From NCBI RefSeq assembly GCF_001571045.1, contig NZ_BCSV01000001.1, positions 248,001 through 312,000 of the forward strand: DNA of 64,000 nucleotides, written 5' to 3'. The notes beneath the pieces were generated by a model. The model was not told the DNA's origin. It made no database searches and was given only the letters and a program-made list of their open reading frames with translations. The stretch is from Curtobacterium ammoniigenes NBRC 101786. GTDB taxonomy: Bacteria; Actinomycetota; Actinomycetes; Actinomycetales; Microbacteriaceae. The position numbers and the translations under genes were made by a program. Position 1 is the stretch's first letter, and each line of letters begins with the position of its first letter. Positions 46,037 through 55,280 of the stretch are shown one piece after another.

Positions 46037-46048
46037 CATCATCGAACC
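46037..46048 (+). promoter_or_regulatory. Leaderless promoter of the malY-type gene
   Basis: CATCAT at 46037-46042 ends six bases before the ATG at 46049. Confidence 0.4.
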
Positions 46049-47260
46049 ATGAGCGCGACGGAATCTGACGACGACCCGGTCAGCGCGCTCCGCGGTGTCC
46101 GCACGTCGATCAAATGGACCCGATACGCGCCTGACGTTCTCCCATTGTTCGTCGCAGAGATGGACTTCGGCGTCGCTCCGCAGATCCAGGAGGCGCTCAT
46201 CGAGCGTGTGCGGATGTCCGATCTCGGCTATCTCGACGGCCCCGGTCCGCTCGCGCCGGCATTCGCCGGCTTCGCCGCCGATCGTTGGTCGTGGATCGTT
46301 CCGGAGGATCGCATCCACCTCGCGACGGATGTCAGCGTCGGCATCGTCGAGACGCTGCGCATTGCCCTTCCAGAGGGCGGGCGCGTTGCAATCACGCCTC
46401 CGGTGTATCCGCCTTTCTTCGAGCTGATCGATGAGGCCCGCTGCGAGGTCGCCGAGGTTCCGCTCGCCGAGCAGTGGGGCACGTATTCACTCGACCTCGA
46501 CGGCCTGGAACGCGCGTTTGCGGGCGGCGTCTCGGTCTTCCTGCTCTGCAATCCGCACAACCCGGTCGGGCTTGTCCACGACCGCGAAACGCTGGAGCGG
46601 CTCGCGGCGATTGCGGCGCGATACGACGTTCTTGTCATCAGCGACGAGATCCACGCTCCGCTGACGCACCCCGGTGTGGTGTTCACGCCGTTTGCGCGTG
46701 TAGCCGAGCCGGCTGGTGCCCGAAGCGTGTGCGTGACGTCCGCGAGCAAGGGATGGAATCTCGCCGGAGTGAAATGCTCCGTGATCGTCGCCGGTGACGC
46801 CAGAACAGCAGCCCTGCTCGACTCGCTGAACGAGGAGGTGGCGTGCCGGACAAGCATCCTCGGTCTGCATGCCAATCTCGCAGCGTATCGCTCGAGCCGT
46901 GAGTGGCTGGACGATGCGATCGACCGAATCGTGGCAAACGATCGTCTGCTCGCACGATTGCTGGCGGAGCATCTTCCGGGCGTGATCTACCACCGCCCTC
47001 GCGCGGGATATTTGGCCTGGCTCGATTTCCGTGGAATCGGGCTGGGAGACGATCCGGCCGTTCCGATTCGCGAGCACGCATACGTCGCGCTGAACTCCGG
47101 CCTGACGTTCGGTCGGGAGGGTCGTGGTTTCGCCCGCCTCAATCTCGCCTGCTCGCCCGAGACCCTTCGCGAAGCCGTGTTCCGGATTGCGTCGGCATAC
47201 CCCTCCAGCGCACAGGAGGCGCCGGTGTGGTGGAGCGCTGGGATACCTGCGCGAGGCTGA
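46049..47260 (+). CDS. MalY/PatB-type aminotransferase (C-S lyase)
   Basis: This is a class I/II PLP enzyme of the MalY/PatB branch, which usually cleaves cystathionine or other cysteine conjugates. The 403-residue product has PLFVAEMDFGVAP near the N-terminus, typical of this branch, NPHNPVGLV, the VISDEIHAPL aspartate region and the PLP lysine in TSASKGWNLAGVKC. The C-terminal LTFGREGRGFARLNLACSPE contains the carboxylate-binding Arg. Beta-lyase activity is likelier than transamination. Confidence 0.88.
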   Translation: MSATESDDDPVSALRGVRTSIKWTRYAPDVLPLFVAEMDFGVAPQIQEALIERVRMSDLGYLDGPGPLAPAFAGFAADRWSWIVPEDRIHLATDVSVGIVETLRIALPEGGRVAITPPVYPPFFELIDEARCEVAEVPLAEQWGTYSLDLDGLERAFAGGVSVFLLCNPHNPVGLVHDRETLERLAAIAARYDVLVISDEIHAPLTHPGVVFTPFARVAEPAGARSVCVTSASKGWNLAGVKCSVIVAGDARTAALLDSLNEEVACRTSILGLHANLAAYRSSREWLDDAIDRIVANDRLLARLLAEHLPGVIYHRPRAGYLAWLDFRGIGLGDDPAVPIREHAYVALNSGLTFGREGRGFARLNLACSPETLREAVFRIASAYPSSAQEAPVWWSAGIPARG

Positions 47261-47270
47261 GCGCGGCCGC

Positions 47271-47660
47271 TTAAAGGTCGACGACCTCGAACTCGAGAAG
47301 GTCAGCGCCGGTGGCGACTGGGCGGCGGTCGGCGGCCGCGGCGCCGTCGCTCGTATCGGCGTTGTGCGGGTGACCACCGTCGGCCGATTCGTGGGCGCCG
47401 TCGTGCGCCTCCGACGAATGCGCCGCGGCGGGCGCGTGTGCAGCCTTCGCGCCGTTCTCGGCCCACGCTTGGAATGCCTCCTCTGACGCCCAGGTGGTCA
47501 CGACGAAGTATCGGGATTCGCCCTGCACGGGCCGGAGCAACTGGAACCCTTCGAAGCCCGGCGCACCGTCGACCGTGTGCTTCCGGGCCGCGAATCGCCG
47601 CTCCAATTCGGGGCCGGCGTTCTCGGGAACGTGAATCGCATTGATCTTGACGACGGACAT
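47271..47660 (-). CDS. MhuD-like haem-degrading monooxygenase with His-rich insert
   Basis: This is a ferredoxin-like ABM-fold enzyme of 129 residues close to the mycobacterial haem oxygenase MhuD. The opening MSVVKINAIHVPENAGPELE, the GFEGFQLLRPVQGESRYFVVTTW core and the end PVATGADLLEFEVV all match. The MhuD catalytic residues Asn7, Trp66 and His75 fall at exactly the same numbers. An extra stretch of about 30 residues (77-110), rich in His, Ala and Asp, is inserted just after His75. It lies 11 bp from the next minus-strand gene. Confidence 0.87.
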   Translation of the reverse strand: MSVVKINAIHVPENAGPELERRFAARKHTVDGAPGFEGFQLLRPVQGESRYFVVTTWASEEAFQAWAENGAKAAHAPAAAHSSEAHDGAHESADGGHPHNADTSDGAAAADRRPVATGADLLEFEVVDL

Positions 47661-47671
47661 AGCGGATCCTT

Positions 47672-48154
47672 TCAGGCGGTCTTCATGACGTCGGTGATGA
47701 AGTTCTGCGCGCGCTCGAGCAGTTGTTGACCACGCGTGGCGATCGTCGACGGCGGGTTGAGGTGCGGAGGCGCCACGCGAATCAAGATCGAGCAGGCGAG
47801 GTCTTCGCAGATGTAGGAGCCGATGGTGTTCCCGTTCCGCCCAGCGTCACCCGCGCGAGCAGCAGAGAACAGCCGGACCTGCGTCGCGGGTTGCGGTGAA
47901 TGGCAGAAGGAGCACATCGCCGCGATTCCGGGCCGAAGCGATCCTCCGGCCGCGCGCAGCACGATGCCGACGGGCCGGTCGTCCATCCAGAGCACGATGT
48001 AGCCGCGGCGAGCGGCCTGGGGGTCGCGCCACCCGAGATATTCCCGGTCGTTCCAGATGGTCTCGTGCAGACCGGGGATCGTCATCTGTTCCAGTTCATC
48101 CGCCGTCGCGTTGATAAATGCTCCGCGGATATCGGTCTCGGTGAGCGGCTGCAC
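47672..48154 (-). CDS. FBP-domain zinc-finger protein (EF-G-binding, FusB-like)
   Basis: Family members bind elongation factor G through a treble-clef zinc finger, and some confer fusidic-acid tolerance. The 160-residue product has the family opening with IRGAFINATADE and YLGWRDPQA, the zinc ligands in AMCSFCHS and YICEDLACS, and GRNGNTIGSY between them. It sits upstream of the MhuD-like gene on the same strand, divergent from the gcv leader. Drug tolerance is not implied by sequence alone. Confidence 0.85.
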   Translation of the reverse strand: MQPLTETDIRGAFINATADELEQMTIPGLHETIWNDREYLGWRDPQAARRGYIVLWMDDRPVGIVLRAAGGSLRPGIAAMCSFCHSPQPATQVRLFSAARAGDAGRNGNTIGSYICEDLACSILIRVAPPHLNPPSTIATRGQQLLERAQNFITDVMKTA

Positions 48155-48200
48155 GGTTCCCCTTCGCAGGTTGCTGTCGATCCAGGGTAGCCCGCGGCCC

Positions 48201-48234
48201 CTGTCCGTCGGCGGTTGCCGTTATGATCCTGCTG
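48201..48234 (+). promoter_or_regulatory. Promoter of the gcv operon
   Basis: TATGAT at 48222-48227 is a near-consensus -10; the -35 (CTGTCC, 48201) is weak and slightly close. Initiation near 48234 gives a leader that starts shortly before the riboswitch. Confidence 0.55.
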
Positions 48235-48261
48235 ACACGTGAATATCGGGCCGTTCATCCC

Positions 48262-48442
48262 CCGCGGGAGAGTCCGTCGAACGCGACGGGCACCGAAGGA
48301 GCAATCCCCCCGACAATCTCTCAGGTCGAACGACCGCGAGGGCCAGGCCACTCTGAAAAGCAGGACGCCCAGACGTCCTCGCCCACGGTGAAAATCGCAC
48401 GCTCCATCCGCGGTGAAACTCTCAGGCCCATGACAGAGGGGG
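48262..48442 (+). promoter_or_regulatory. Tandem glycine riboswitch
   Basis: Aptamer 1 runs from about 48265 (GGGAGAGT) through CACCGAAGGAGCAA (48291-48304) to ATCTCTCAGG near 48325. Aptamer 2 begins near CCACTCTGAAAAGC (48348), has a shortened core CCCACGGTGAAAA, and ends with AACTCTCAGG followed by GACAGAGGGGG near 48442. The layout is that of the actinobacterial tandem glycine riboswitches that turn on the glycine cleavage genes. gcvT follows 55 bp later. Confidence 0.92.
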
Positions 48443-48497
48443 AGTCTCTCGCATCCGGCATCGCCGGACATCCGCGTTGCCTGAGGAGCACTCCGCT

Positions 48498-49622
48498 ATG
48501 ACCGATCCGACCGCGTCCGCGCGTACGTCGCCCCTGCATGAGGCGCATGTGCGCGCCGGTGCGTCCTTCACGGATTTCGCCGGCTGGCAGATGCCCGTGC
48601 GCTACACGTCTGATCTTGCCGAGCACCACGCGGTGCGGCAGGCCGCGGGCGTGTTCGATTTGTCGCACATGGCCGAGATCGGCGTGGAGGGGCCGCAGGC
48701 CGCGGAATACCTCACCGCGGCGCTCGCCGGCGCATTCAGTGCGATGCCGATCGGCCGGGCGAAGTACTCGCTGCTTCTGGCCGAGGATGGCGGAATCGTC
48801 GACGACCTCGTCGTCTATCGCACGGCCGAGCACGAATACCTTGTCGTCGCCAACGCCGCCAACCGCGCGGTCGTCGCCGATGCGTTGCAGCAGCGCGCGA
48901 CCGGCTTCGATGTTCACGTCACCGACGACTCCGACTCGGTCGCCCTCGTCGCGATTCAGGGGCCGGCGGCGGCTGGGACGCTCGATGCGCTGGTGGTCTC
49001 CGATCGCCTCCAACCCGAGGAATCGCTCGACGCGCTCCGCTACTACCGGGCGACCCACGCGCGGTTCGACGGAGCCGAGATCCTCATCGCTCGGACCGGA
49101 TACACCGGCGAGGACGGCTTCGAGCTCTACGCGGACCCGGCCGTGATCGAGTCGATCTGGGACGCGCTGCTCGATGCGGGAGCCGACCGTGGGGTCGTCC
49201 CGGCTGGTCTCGCAGCCCGCGACACGCTCCGGCTCGAGGCGGGCATGCCGCTCTACGGGCACGAGCTCGACCGCACCCGCCGTCCGGCTCAGGCGGGCCT
49301 CGGCCGCGTCGTCGCGATGGACACGGAATTCGTCGGGAGGCCCGGGGTTGTGCCCGCCGAAGAAGCTCCCGTACTCGTAGGCCTTCGCCTCGACGGGAAG
49401 CGGGCTGCTCGCGCCGGGTACGGCGTGTTCGACGGCGATCGCGAAGTCGGCGTTGTCACCTCCGGCGCGCTCTCGCCGACGCTCGGACATCCGATCGCGA
49501 TGGCCTATGTCGACCCGGCTTCTGCCGAGATCGGACACAACCTCCACATCGACGTTCGAGGCACTCGTCTCCCCAGCACCGTCACCGAACTCCCCTTCTA
49601 CCGCCGCCCCGCGAAAGGCTGA
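48498..49622 (+). CDS. gcvT: Glycine cleavage system aminomethyltransferase (T protein)
   Basis: It transfers the methylene group from the lipoyl-bound aminomethyl to tetrahydrofolate and releases ammonia. The 374-residue product has [53 protein letters not shown] and [22 protein letters not shown] 48498 follows GAGGAG at nine bases. It is the first gene of gcvT-gcvH-gcvP under glycine riboswitch control. Confidence 0.97.
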   Translation: MTDPTASARTSPLHEAHVRAGASFTDFAGWQMPVRYTSDLAEHHAVRQAAGVFDLSHMAEIGVEGPQAAEYLTAALAGAFSAMPIGRAKYSLLLAEDGGIVDDLVVYRTAEHEYLVVANAANRAVVADALQQRATGFDVHVTDDSDSVALVAIQGPAAAGTLDALVVSDRLQPEESLDALRYYRATHARFDGAEILIARTGYTGEDGFELYADPAVIESIWDALLDAGADRGVVPAGLAARDTLRLEAGMPLYGHELDRTRRPAQAGLGRVVAMDTEFVGRPGVVPAEEAPVLVGLRLDGKRAARAGYGVFDGDREVGVVTSGALSPTLGHPIAMAYVDPASAEIGHNLHIDVRGTRLPSTVTELPFYRRPAKG

Positions 49623-49626
49623 TCCC

Positions 49627-50007
49627 ATGACCGACCAGAGCGCACTGCTGTATACGCCGGACCACGAGTGGCTCCTCGTCGACGGCGACACCGTCGTCGT
49701 CGGGATCACCGACTACGCAGCCGATCAGCTCGGCGACATCGTCTACGTCGACCTGCCCGCGATTGGTCGCTCGGTCGATGCTGCCGAGCAGATCGGCGAG
49801 ATCGAATCGACGAAGAGCGTCGGCGAACTGTTCGCGCCGGTCAGTGGTGAGATCGTCGCGGTCAACGACGCCGTTTCCGACACGCCGGATACCGTCAACC
49901 ACGATGCGTTCGGCGACGGCTGGCTCGTGAAAATCCGCCTCGGCGACGCGGGTCTCCCGGACGGCCTGCTCGATGAGGCCTCCTACCGCGCCGGGCTCGG
50001 AGCGTGA
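49627..50007 (+). CDS. gcvH: Glycine cleavage system H protein
   Basis: This is the shuttle protein whose lipoyl-lysine carries the aminomethyl group between P, T and L proteins. The 126-residue product has [13 protein letters not shown], the lipoylated Lys in [14 protein letters not shown] and the C-terminal [10 protein letters not shown]. It starts 4 bp after gcvT and overlaps gcvP by GTGA. Confidence 0.97.
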   Translation: MTDQSALLYTPDHEWLLVDGDTVVVGITDYAADQLGDIVYVDLPAIGRSVDAAEQIGEIESTKSVGELFAPVSGEIVAVNDAVSDTPDTVNHDAFGDGWLVKIRLGDAGLPDGLLDEASYRAGLGA

Positions 50008-52907
50008 CCATGGACGACCGCAACCTCCAGACCACGTTCGCCGACCGCCATATCGGTGCCGGCCCCGCCGATCAGGAGGCGATGCTCGCCGCCGTCGGCC
50101 AGCCGTCCCTCGACGCTCTCGTCCGCGCCGCCGTACCTGAGTCCATTCACGCCGCGCCGGTCGCGTTGAGCGTGATCCCTCCGGCCGTGAGCGAGACGAT
50201 CGCGCTCCAGGAACTCCGGGCGATCGCCTCCCGCAACCGCGTGCGTCGCCCGATGATCGGGCTCGGCTACTTCGGCACTATCACGCCGGCGGTCATTCAG
50301 CGGAACGTCCTCGAGAACCCGAGCTGGTACACCGCGTACACGCCCTACCAGCCGGAGATCTCGCAGGGCCGTCTGGAGGCGCTGATCAACTTCCAGACGA
50401 TGGTCGCCGATCTCACCGGGCTCGCCACGGCGAATGCATCGATGCTCGACGAGGGCACCGCGGTGGTCGAGGGCATGCTGCTCGCCCGCCGCGCGTCGAA
50501 GGTGCGGGGCAACGTGTTCCTCGCCGACGCTGATCTGCTGCCGCAGACGCGCGCCCTGCTCGATCACCGGGCCGAGGCCGTCGGCATCGAGCTTCGTACC
50601 TTCGACGCCGCGGCGTCGCTTGACGAATCGCTGCTGGACGGCGTCTTCGGTGCCGCGGTGCAGTACCCGGGCGCCTCCGGACGGATCGTCGACCTCAATC
50701 CCATCGTGGAGGCCGTGCACGCTGTCGGCGGACTCGTCGTCGCCGCAGCCGACCTCCTCGCCCTGACGCTGCTCGCGGCTCCGGGTGATCTCGGTGCGGA
50801 CATCGCCGTCGGCACGACGCAGCGATTCGGCGTTCCGCTCGGATTCGGCGGCCCGCATGCCGGCTACCTCGCCGTTCGCGCGGGGCTCGAACGGCAGCTG
50901 CCAGGCCGGCTCGTCGGAGTCTCGTTCGACGCCGACGGCTCGCTCGCCTACCGCCTCAGCCTGCAGACGCGCGAGCAGCACATTCGACGCGAGAAGGCGA
51001 CGAGCAACATCTGCACCGCGCAGGTGCTCCTCGCCGTCATGGCATCCATGTACGCCGTGTACCACGGCCCGCAGGGCCTCCGATTCATTGCCGATCGAGT
51101 CGCACGGACCGCCGCTGCGATCGCCGACGCGAGTCGGGCGCTCGGGATCGAGGTCGCGTACGACCGCTTCTTCGACACCGTGCAGCTTCGCGTGGCCGGA
51201 GGCGCGCACAGCGTGGTCGATGGCGCCGCCGAGCGCGGATACCTGCTGCGCCTCGTCGACGAGAACGTCGTCTCGATCGCTGTGGACGAGACCACGTCGG
51301 CGGACGACGTCCTCGCGATCCTGCAGGTGATCGCCGCGGCGCGCCCCACAAGCGAGGTGCCGGATATCCACGGCGTCGAGGCACGCATCGCCGGGGCGCA
51401 GCGCGCGATCCCTGCCGATCTCGCCCGAGAGAGCGACTACCTCACGCATCCGGTGTTCGCGTCGCATCGCTCTGAGACGCAGATGATGCGCTACCTGAAG
51501 CACCTTGCCGATAAGGACTACGCGCTCGACCGCGGCATGATCCCGCTCGGAAGCTGCACGATGAAGCTCAACGCGGCCACCGAGATGGCCGCCGTCACGT
51601 GGCCCGAGTTCGCGAACATTCACCCGTTCGCACCCCGAGACGACGTCGCGGGCTACCTGCAGCTCATCGCCGATGTCGAGGGCTGGCTCGCCGAGCTCAC
51701 CGGCTACGACACGGTGTCGGTGCAGCCCAACGCCGGCAGTCAGGGCGAGCTCGCCGGGCTCATGGCGATCCGCGGGTACCACATGGCGAACGGTGACGCG
51801 GACCGGACTGTCTGCCTCATCCCCTCGAGCGCGCACGGGACGAACGCGGCGTCAGCGGTGCTCGCCGGAATGCGCGTCGTCGTCGTGCAGTGCGACGAGA
51901 ACGGCAACGTCGACCTCGCGGATCTCCGCGCCAAGATCGAGCAGCACGCAGGTGCCATCGCCGCGCTGATGATCACGTACCCGTCCACGCACGGCGTCTA
52001 CGAGCACGACGTCCGAGACATCTGCGACGCCGTTCATGCCGCTGGCGGCCAGGTGTACGTCGACGGGGCCAACCTGAACGCGCTCCTCGGGCACGCGCGG
52101 TTCGGCGACTTCGGCGGGGACGTGTCCCATCTGAACCTGCATAAGACGTTCTGCATCCCTCACGGGGGTGGCGGCCCCGGCGTCGGTCCTGTCGCCGCGA
52201 AGGAGCACCTCGCGCCCTACCTGCCGGGCCACCCGCTCGCGCAAGATCCCTCGCTGGTCGGCCGTGCTCCGGTCTCGGCCGCACCCTACGGCAGCCCGAG
52301 CATCCTTCCGATCACGTGGGCCTACGTTCGGATGATGGGCGGCGAGGGCCTCCGCCGCGCCACCGAATCGGCCGTGCTCGCTGCCAACTACGTCGCCACA
52401 AAGCTCCGCGACTCGTACCCCGTGCTCTACGCGGGTGAGCAGAACCTCGTCGCACACGAGTGCATCCTGGACCTTCGCCCGCTTCGCGAGGCGACCGGAA
52501 TCACCGTCGACGACGTCGCCAAGCGGCTGATCGACTACGGGTTCCACGCCCCGACGATGTCGTTCCCGGTAGCGGGAACGCTCATGGTCGAACCGACCGA
52601 AAGCGAGGACCTCGCCGAACTCGATCGGTTCGTCGACGCGATGGTCGCCATCAAGGCCGAGGCCGACGAAGTGGCTGCCGGCACCTGGCCCGCGGACGAC
52701 AACCCACTGGTGGGTGCACCGCACACTGCGCATGCGGCCATCGCGGGGGAGTGGCAGCACGCCTACACCCGCGAACAGGCCGTGTACCCGCTTCCGGGCA
52801 TCGCCGCGGCCAAGTACTGGCCGCCGGTGCGCCGCATCGACCAGGCATACGGAGACCGAAATCTCGTCTGCGCCTGCCCGCCGATCGACGCCTTCGCGGA
52901 GGTCTGA
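50004..52907 (+). CDS. gcvP: Glycine dehydrogenase (decarboxylating), P protein
   Basis: This PLP enzyme decarboxylates glycine and loads the remaining aminomethyl on the H protein. The 967-residue protein is the fused single-chain form. The N-terminal half is the degenerate P1-like domain ([33 protein letters not shown]). The C-terminal half carries the PLP lysine in [21 protein letters not shown] (about residue 715). The GTG at 50004 is coupled to the gcvH stop. A second start, ATG 50010, lies two codons on. Confidence 0.97.
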   Translation: MTMDDRNLQTTFADRHIGAGPADQEAMLAAVGQPSLDALVRAAVPESIHAAPVALSVIPPAVSETIALQELRAIASRNRVRRPMIGLGYFGTITPAVIQRNVLENPSWYTAYTPYQPEISQGRLEALINFQTMVADLTGLATANASMLDEGTAVVEGMLLARRASKVRGNVFLADADLLPQTRALLDHRAEAVGIELRTFDAAASLDESLLDGVFGAAVQYPGASGRIVDLNPIVEAVHAVGGLVVAAADLLALTLLAAPGDLGADIAVGTTQRFGVPLGFGGPHAGYLAVRAGLERQLPGRLVGVSFDADGSLAYRLSLQTREQHIRREKATSNICTAQVLLAVMASMYAVYHGPQGLRFIADRVARTAAAIADASRALGIEVAYDRFFDTVQLRVAGGAHSVVDGAAERGYLLRLVDENVVSIAVDETTSADDVLAILQVIAAARPTSEVPDIHGVEARIAGAQRAIPADLARESDYLTHPVFASHRSETQMMRYLKHLADKDYALDRGMIPLGSCTMKLNAATEMAAVTWPEFANIHPFAPRDDVAGYLQLIADVEGWLAELTGYDTVSVQPNAGSQGELAGLMAIRGYHMANGDADRTVCLIPSSAHGTNAASAVLAGMRVVVVQCDENGNVDLADLRAKIEQHAGAIAALMITYPSTHGVYEHDVRDICDAVHAAGGQVYVDGANLNALLGHARFGDFGGDVSHLNLHKTFCIPHGGGGPGVGPVAAKEHLAPYLPGHPLAQDPSLVGRAPVSAAPYGSPSILPITWAYVRMMGGEGLRRATESAVLAANYVATKLRDSYPVLYAGEQNLVAHECILDLRPLREATGITVDDVAKRLIDYGFHAPTMSFPVAGTLMVEPTESEDLAELDRFVDAMVAIKAEADEVAAGTWPADDNPLVGAPHTAHAAIAGEWQHAYTREQAVYPLPGIAAAKYWPPVRRIDQAYGDRNLVCACPPIDAFAEV

Positions 52908-52922
52908 CAAACGCGAACAGCC

Positions 52923-52953
52923 GCGGCGGGCGGGCGGGGGTGAAGCCCGCCGC
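52923..52953 (+). terminator. Hairpin after the gcv operon
   Basis: GCGGCGGGC (52923-52931) pairs with GCCCGCCGC (52945-52953). It lies 16 bases after the gcvP stop and faces the convergent S9 peptidase gene. Confidence 0.6.
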
Positions 52954-53016
52954 CGGCCGCGGTCCGCGCTCCGGAGTGCGTCGGCTGCGCCTGGTTCCGC
53001 AGCTCTGGATCCCTGA

Positions 53017-54996
53017 TCAGGACTGCGGCAGGTGCCGGCCCCACCACTCCAGGACGTGTTCGAAACGCTGGACGCGATGCCGTGGCCGGCCCGACCGCGA
53101 CAACTCATGCCCCTCGCCGGGGAACACCAGCAACTCCGCGGCAACGCCCGCCCGGCGGAGCGCGACGAACTGCCGTTGGCCCTGCTCGATCGGGCACCGC
53201 CAGTCGTGCTCAGAATGCGCGACCATGAACGGAATCCGAACCGAGTCCGCGTACGTCAGTGGACTCTTCGCGCGCTGCTCGTCCGGGTCCGTTCCGACAT
53301 AGGCCTCGGCGAAGAACCAGCCGATGTCCGAGCTCCCCGAGAACGAGTCCCACGCATTCACCGCGCGCTCGCTCCAGGCCGCACGGAAGCGCTCGCCGTG
53401 GTGCGCTGCGAGCCAACTCGTCATGAATCCGCCGTACGAGCCTCCCATGATGCCCACGCGGCTGCCATCGAGATCCGGCCGCTCAAGCGCTACATCAAGC
53501 AGCGCCAGCACGTCGTCCACGTCGACGGTGCCCATCGCGCCGATCACCGCGCGGCCGTGCTCCAGCCCATACCCCTCCGAGCCGCGAGGGTTCCCGAGCA
53601 CCACTGCGTAGCCCGCTGACGCATATACCTGCGCCTCGTCGAACAGCGCCCACTCTTGTTGGGTGAACGGACCACCGTGGACGACGCGGAGGACAGGATG
53701 CGGCCCGTCGCCCTCCGGGAGCACAAGCCAGCCGTGCACCGGATAGCCGTCCGGTGCGGAGCCCGTGAGCTCTTCCACCCGATGCAGCCCGGTCGCCCGA
53801 AGCGCGGCGCCGAAGTCGGAAAGCCGCTGCACCCGTCCCGACGCGTCAACGCGCACGACCTCGCCGAGCGAGGTCGCGTCTGCGACGGTTGCCAGAATCA
53901 CATCGTCGATCACCACGAACCCGCGAACCGCGACCTCCCCACCGAGAACGACGCGAAGCTCGGACAGCGCGACCGACGCGGCGGCGTCGGCGCCCTTCCA
54001 CGCGACCGCTCGAATCTCCACCGCGCCCCGATGGAGTACGGCGACGAGCACGTCGTCGCCGCGGAACTGCAACGCCGACCGATCCTGGAGAACATCCACG
54101 CTGGCACGCTCCGTGAGCCGCACCGCGCCATCGACATCGGCGCCGGTGGGCAGCGCCCACAGGCCACCCGGCTCGGCGACGACGCCCTCCTCATCCGACG
54201 CACCCAGCCAGAACAGCGTCCCATCCGGTCCGAAGCGCGCGGCTTCGACGCTCCCTGCACTCCGAGCGATGAGCGACGTCGCGCCCGTGTTCGGGTCGAA
54301 CCGGTAGAGATCCGAAGCGAGGGTCTCCACAGCGCCGAGATCCCTCGGCGCCGGAGCGACGATCGCGGCCCCGTCCGGCGTCCACGTGGGAGCGCCGATC
54401 GAGCAGGGCAGCGCCGTGACCGCGTGATCGGCTGGCGAGCCGTCCAGCGCCGCGGCGACATCGATGACCACAAGCTGCTTGGGCTGGTCGCCGACATAGC
54501 CGACACCGTCGCCGTGATAGTCGAGACGGCGGATGTGGCGTGGGGCCTCCGCGTCCGGGCTGACCTGCCGGTCGTCTGCGCCGCGGGTGCCGTATCGACC
54601 GCGCTCCGGAACCCGAGCGAGGCCAGCGATCCGCGCGCTGTCGGGTGACCAGGTGATGGCTTCGACACCGAGCGGGAGCGCGGACACCGCACGCGCCTCC
54701 CCGCCGTTCGACGGCATCACCATGACCTGGGCGTGCTTTCCGGAGTCGCCCTCGACTGCGCGAAGGAACGCGACCATGGTTCCGTCTGGCGAGATGACGG
54801 GAGCGCTGTCGAAGTCGCCGCCAGTCCAACGATCAGCGCGTCCGGTGGAGTCGATACGTCTGATCTCGGACCGGTAGGCGTCGAGGTCGAGGTCGGGCGT
54901 CGCGACGGCGACGAGCGTGAGGCCGCCGTGGAGCGGATCAGCGCTGGCAGTCGGTGTGGACAACGATCGGATGGCCGTGATGTCAGAAGGAAGCAC
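53017..54996 (-). CDS. S9 family serine peptidase (acylaminoacyl/dipeptidyl type)
   Basis: This is a prolyl-oligopeptidase family enzyme, probably cytoplasmic, of 659 residues. An N-terminal beta-propeller (about 1-400, with DSAPVISPDGTMVAFLR and AITWSPDSARIAG blades) precedes the alpha/beta-hydrolase domain. The catalytic Ser is in GIMGGSYGGFM (about 516), the Asp in HSEHDWRCPIEQG (about 595) and the His in FPGEGHELSRSGRP (about 627). TAGCGT ends six bases before the GTG, so it is probably leaderless. It is divergent from the peptide ABC importer and could degrade imported peptides. Confidence 0.92.
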   Translation of the reverse strand: MLPSDITAIRSLSTPTASADPLHGGLTLVAVATPDLDLDAYRSEIRRIDSTGRADRWTGGDFDSAPVISPDGTMVAFLRAVEGDSGKHAQVMVMPSNGGEARAVSALPLGVEAITWSPDSARIAGLARVPERGRYGTRGADDRQVSPDAEAPRHIRRLDYHGDGVGYVGDQPKQLVVIDVAAALDGSPADHAVTALPCSIGAPTWTPDGAAIVAPAPRDLGAVETLASDLYRFDPNTGATSLIARSAGSVEAARFGPDGTLFWLGASDEEGVVAEPGGLWALPTGADVDGAVRLTERASVDVLQDRSALQFRGDDVLVAVLHRGAVEIRAVAWKGADAAASVALSELRVVLGGEVAVRGFVVIDDVILATVADATSLGEVVRVDASGRVQRLSDFGAALRATGLHRVEELTGSAPDGYPVHGWLVLPEGDGPHPVLRVVHGGPFTQQEWALFDEAQVYASAGYAVVLGNPRGSEGYGLEHGRAVIGAMGTVDVDDVLALLDVALERPDLDGSRVGIMGGSYGGFMTSWLAAHHGERFRAAWSERAVNAWDSFSGSSDIGWFFAEAYVGTDPDEQRAKSPLTYADSVRIPFMVAHSEHDWRCPIEQGQRQFVALRRAGVAAELLVFPGEGHELSRSGRPRHRVQRFEHVLEWWGRHLPQS

Positions 54997-55008
54997 AGCC
55001 CCACGCTA
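54997..55008 (-). promoter_or_regulatory. Leaderless promoter of the S9 peptidase gene
   Basis: TAGCGT on the minus strand (55008-55003) ends six bases before the GTG at 54996. Confidence 0.55.
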
Positions 55009-55068
55009 GGACGCCCGTTCATCCGCCGTTCGTTCGCCGGACGGCTGGCGTTGTGCATCCGGAAAAGC

Positions 55069-55139
55069 GTTGCAGCGTCAAGGAGAATCGTTGCAAAATC
55101 TCGGCCTCAAATGCAATCAATCGGCTGTATTTGCAATCA
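55069..55139 (+). promoter_or_regulatory. Phased array of four TTGCAA-like sites before the ABC importer
   Basis: TTGCAG (55070), TTGCAA (55091), ATGCAA (55111) and TTGCAA (55131) recur at spacings of 21, 20 and 20 bp in an AT-richer stretch. Two are exact TTGCAA palindromes. The fourth could also serve as a -35, 18 bp before TCCGAT (55155-55160). The arrangement looks like an operator array on one DNA face. Confidence 0.6.
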
Positions 55140-55280
55140 TCGTGCGTGCCCGTTTCCGATGTGTAACAACTTCGGTGAGGATTTTGAGCCCGTCCCAAGC
55201 CACACCTATCGTTCTCTCGAACGGGCCGAGCACCTCGTCTCCGCGCGTTCGATCACATTCCATCCCAGGAGGATCACAGA

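Noticed and set aside
48241-48497. Small coding frames in the gcvT leader
   Set aside because: The conserved aptamer sequence (CACCGAAGG, CTCTCAGG twice, GACAGAGGGGG) explains the region as glycine riboswitch RNA.
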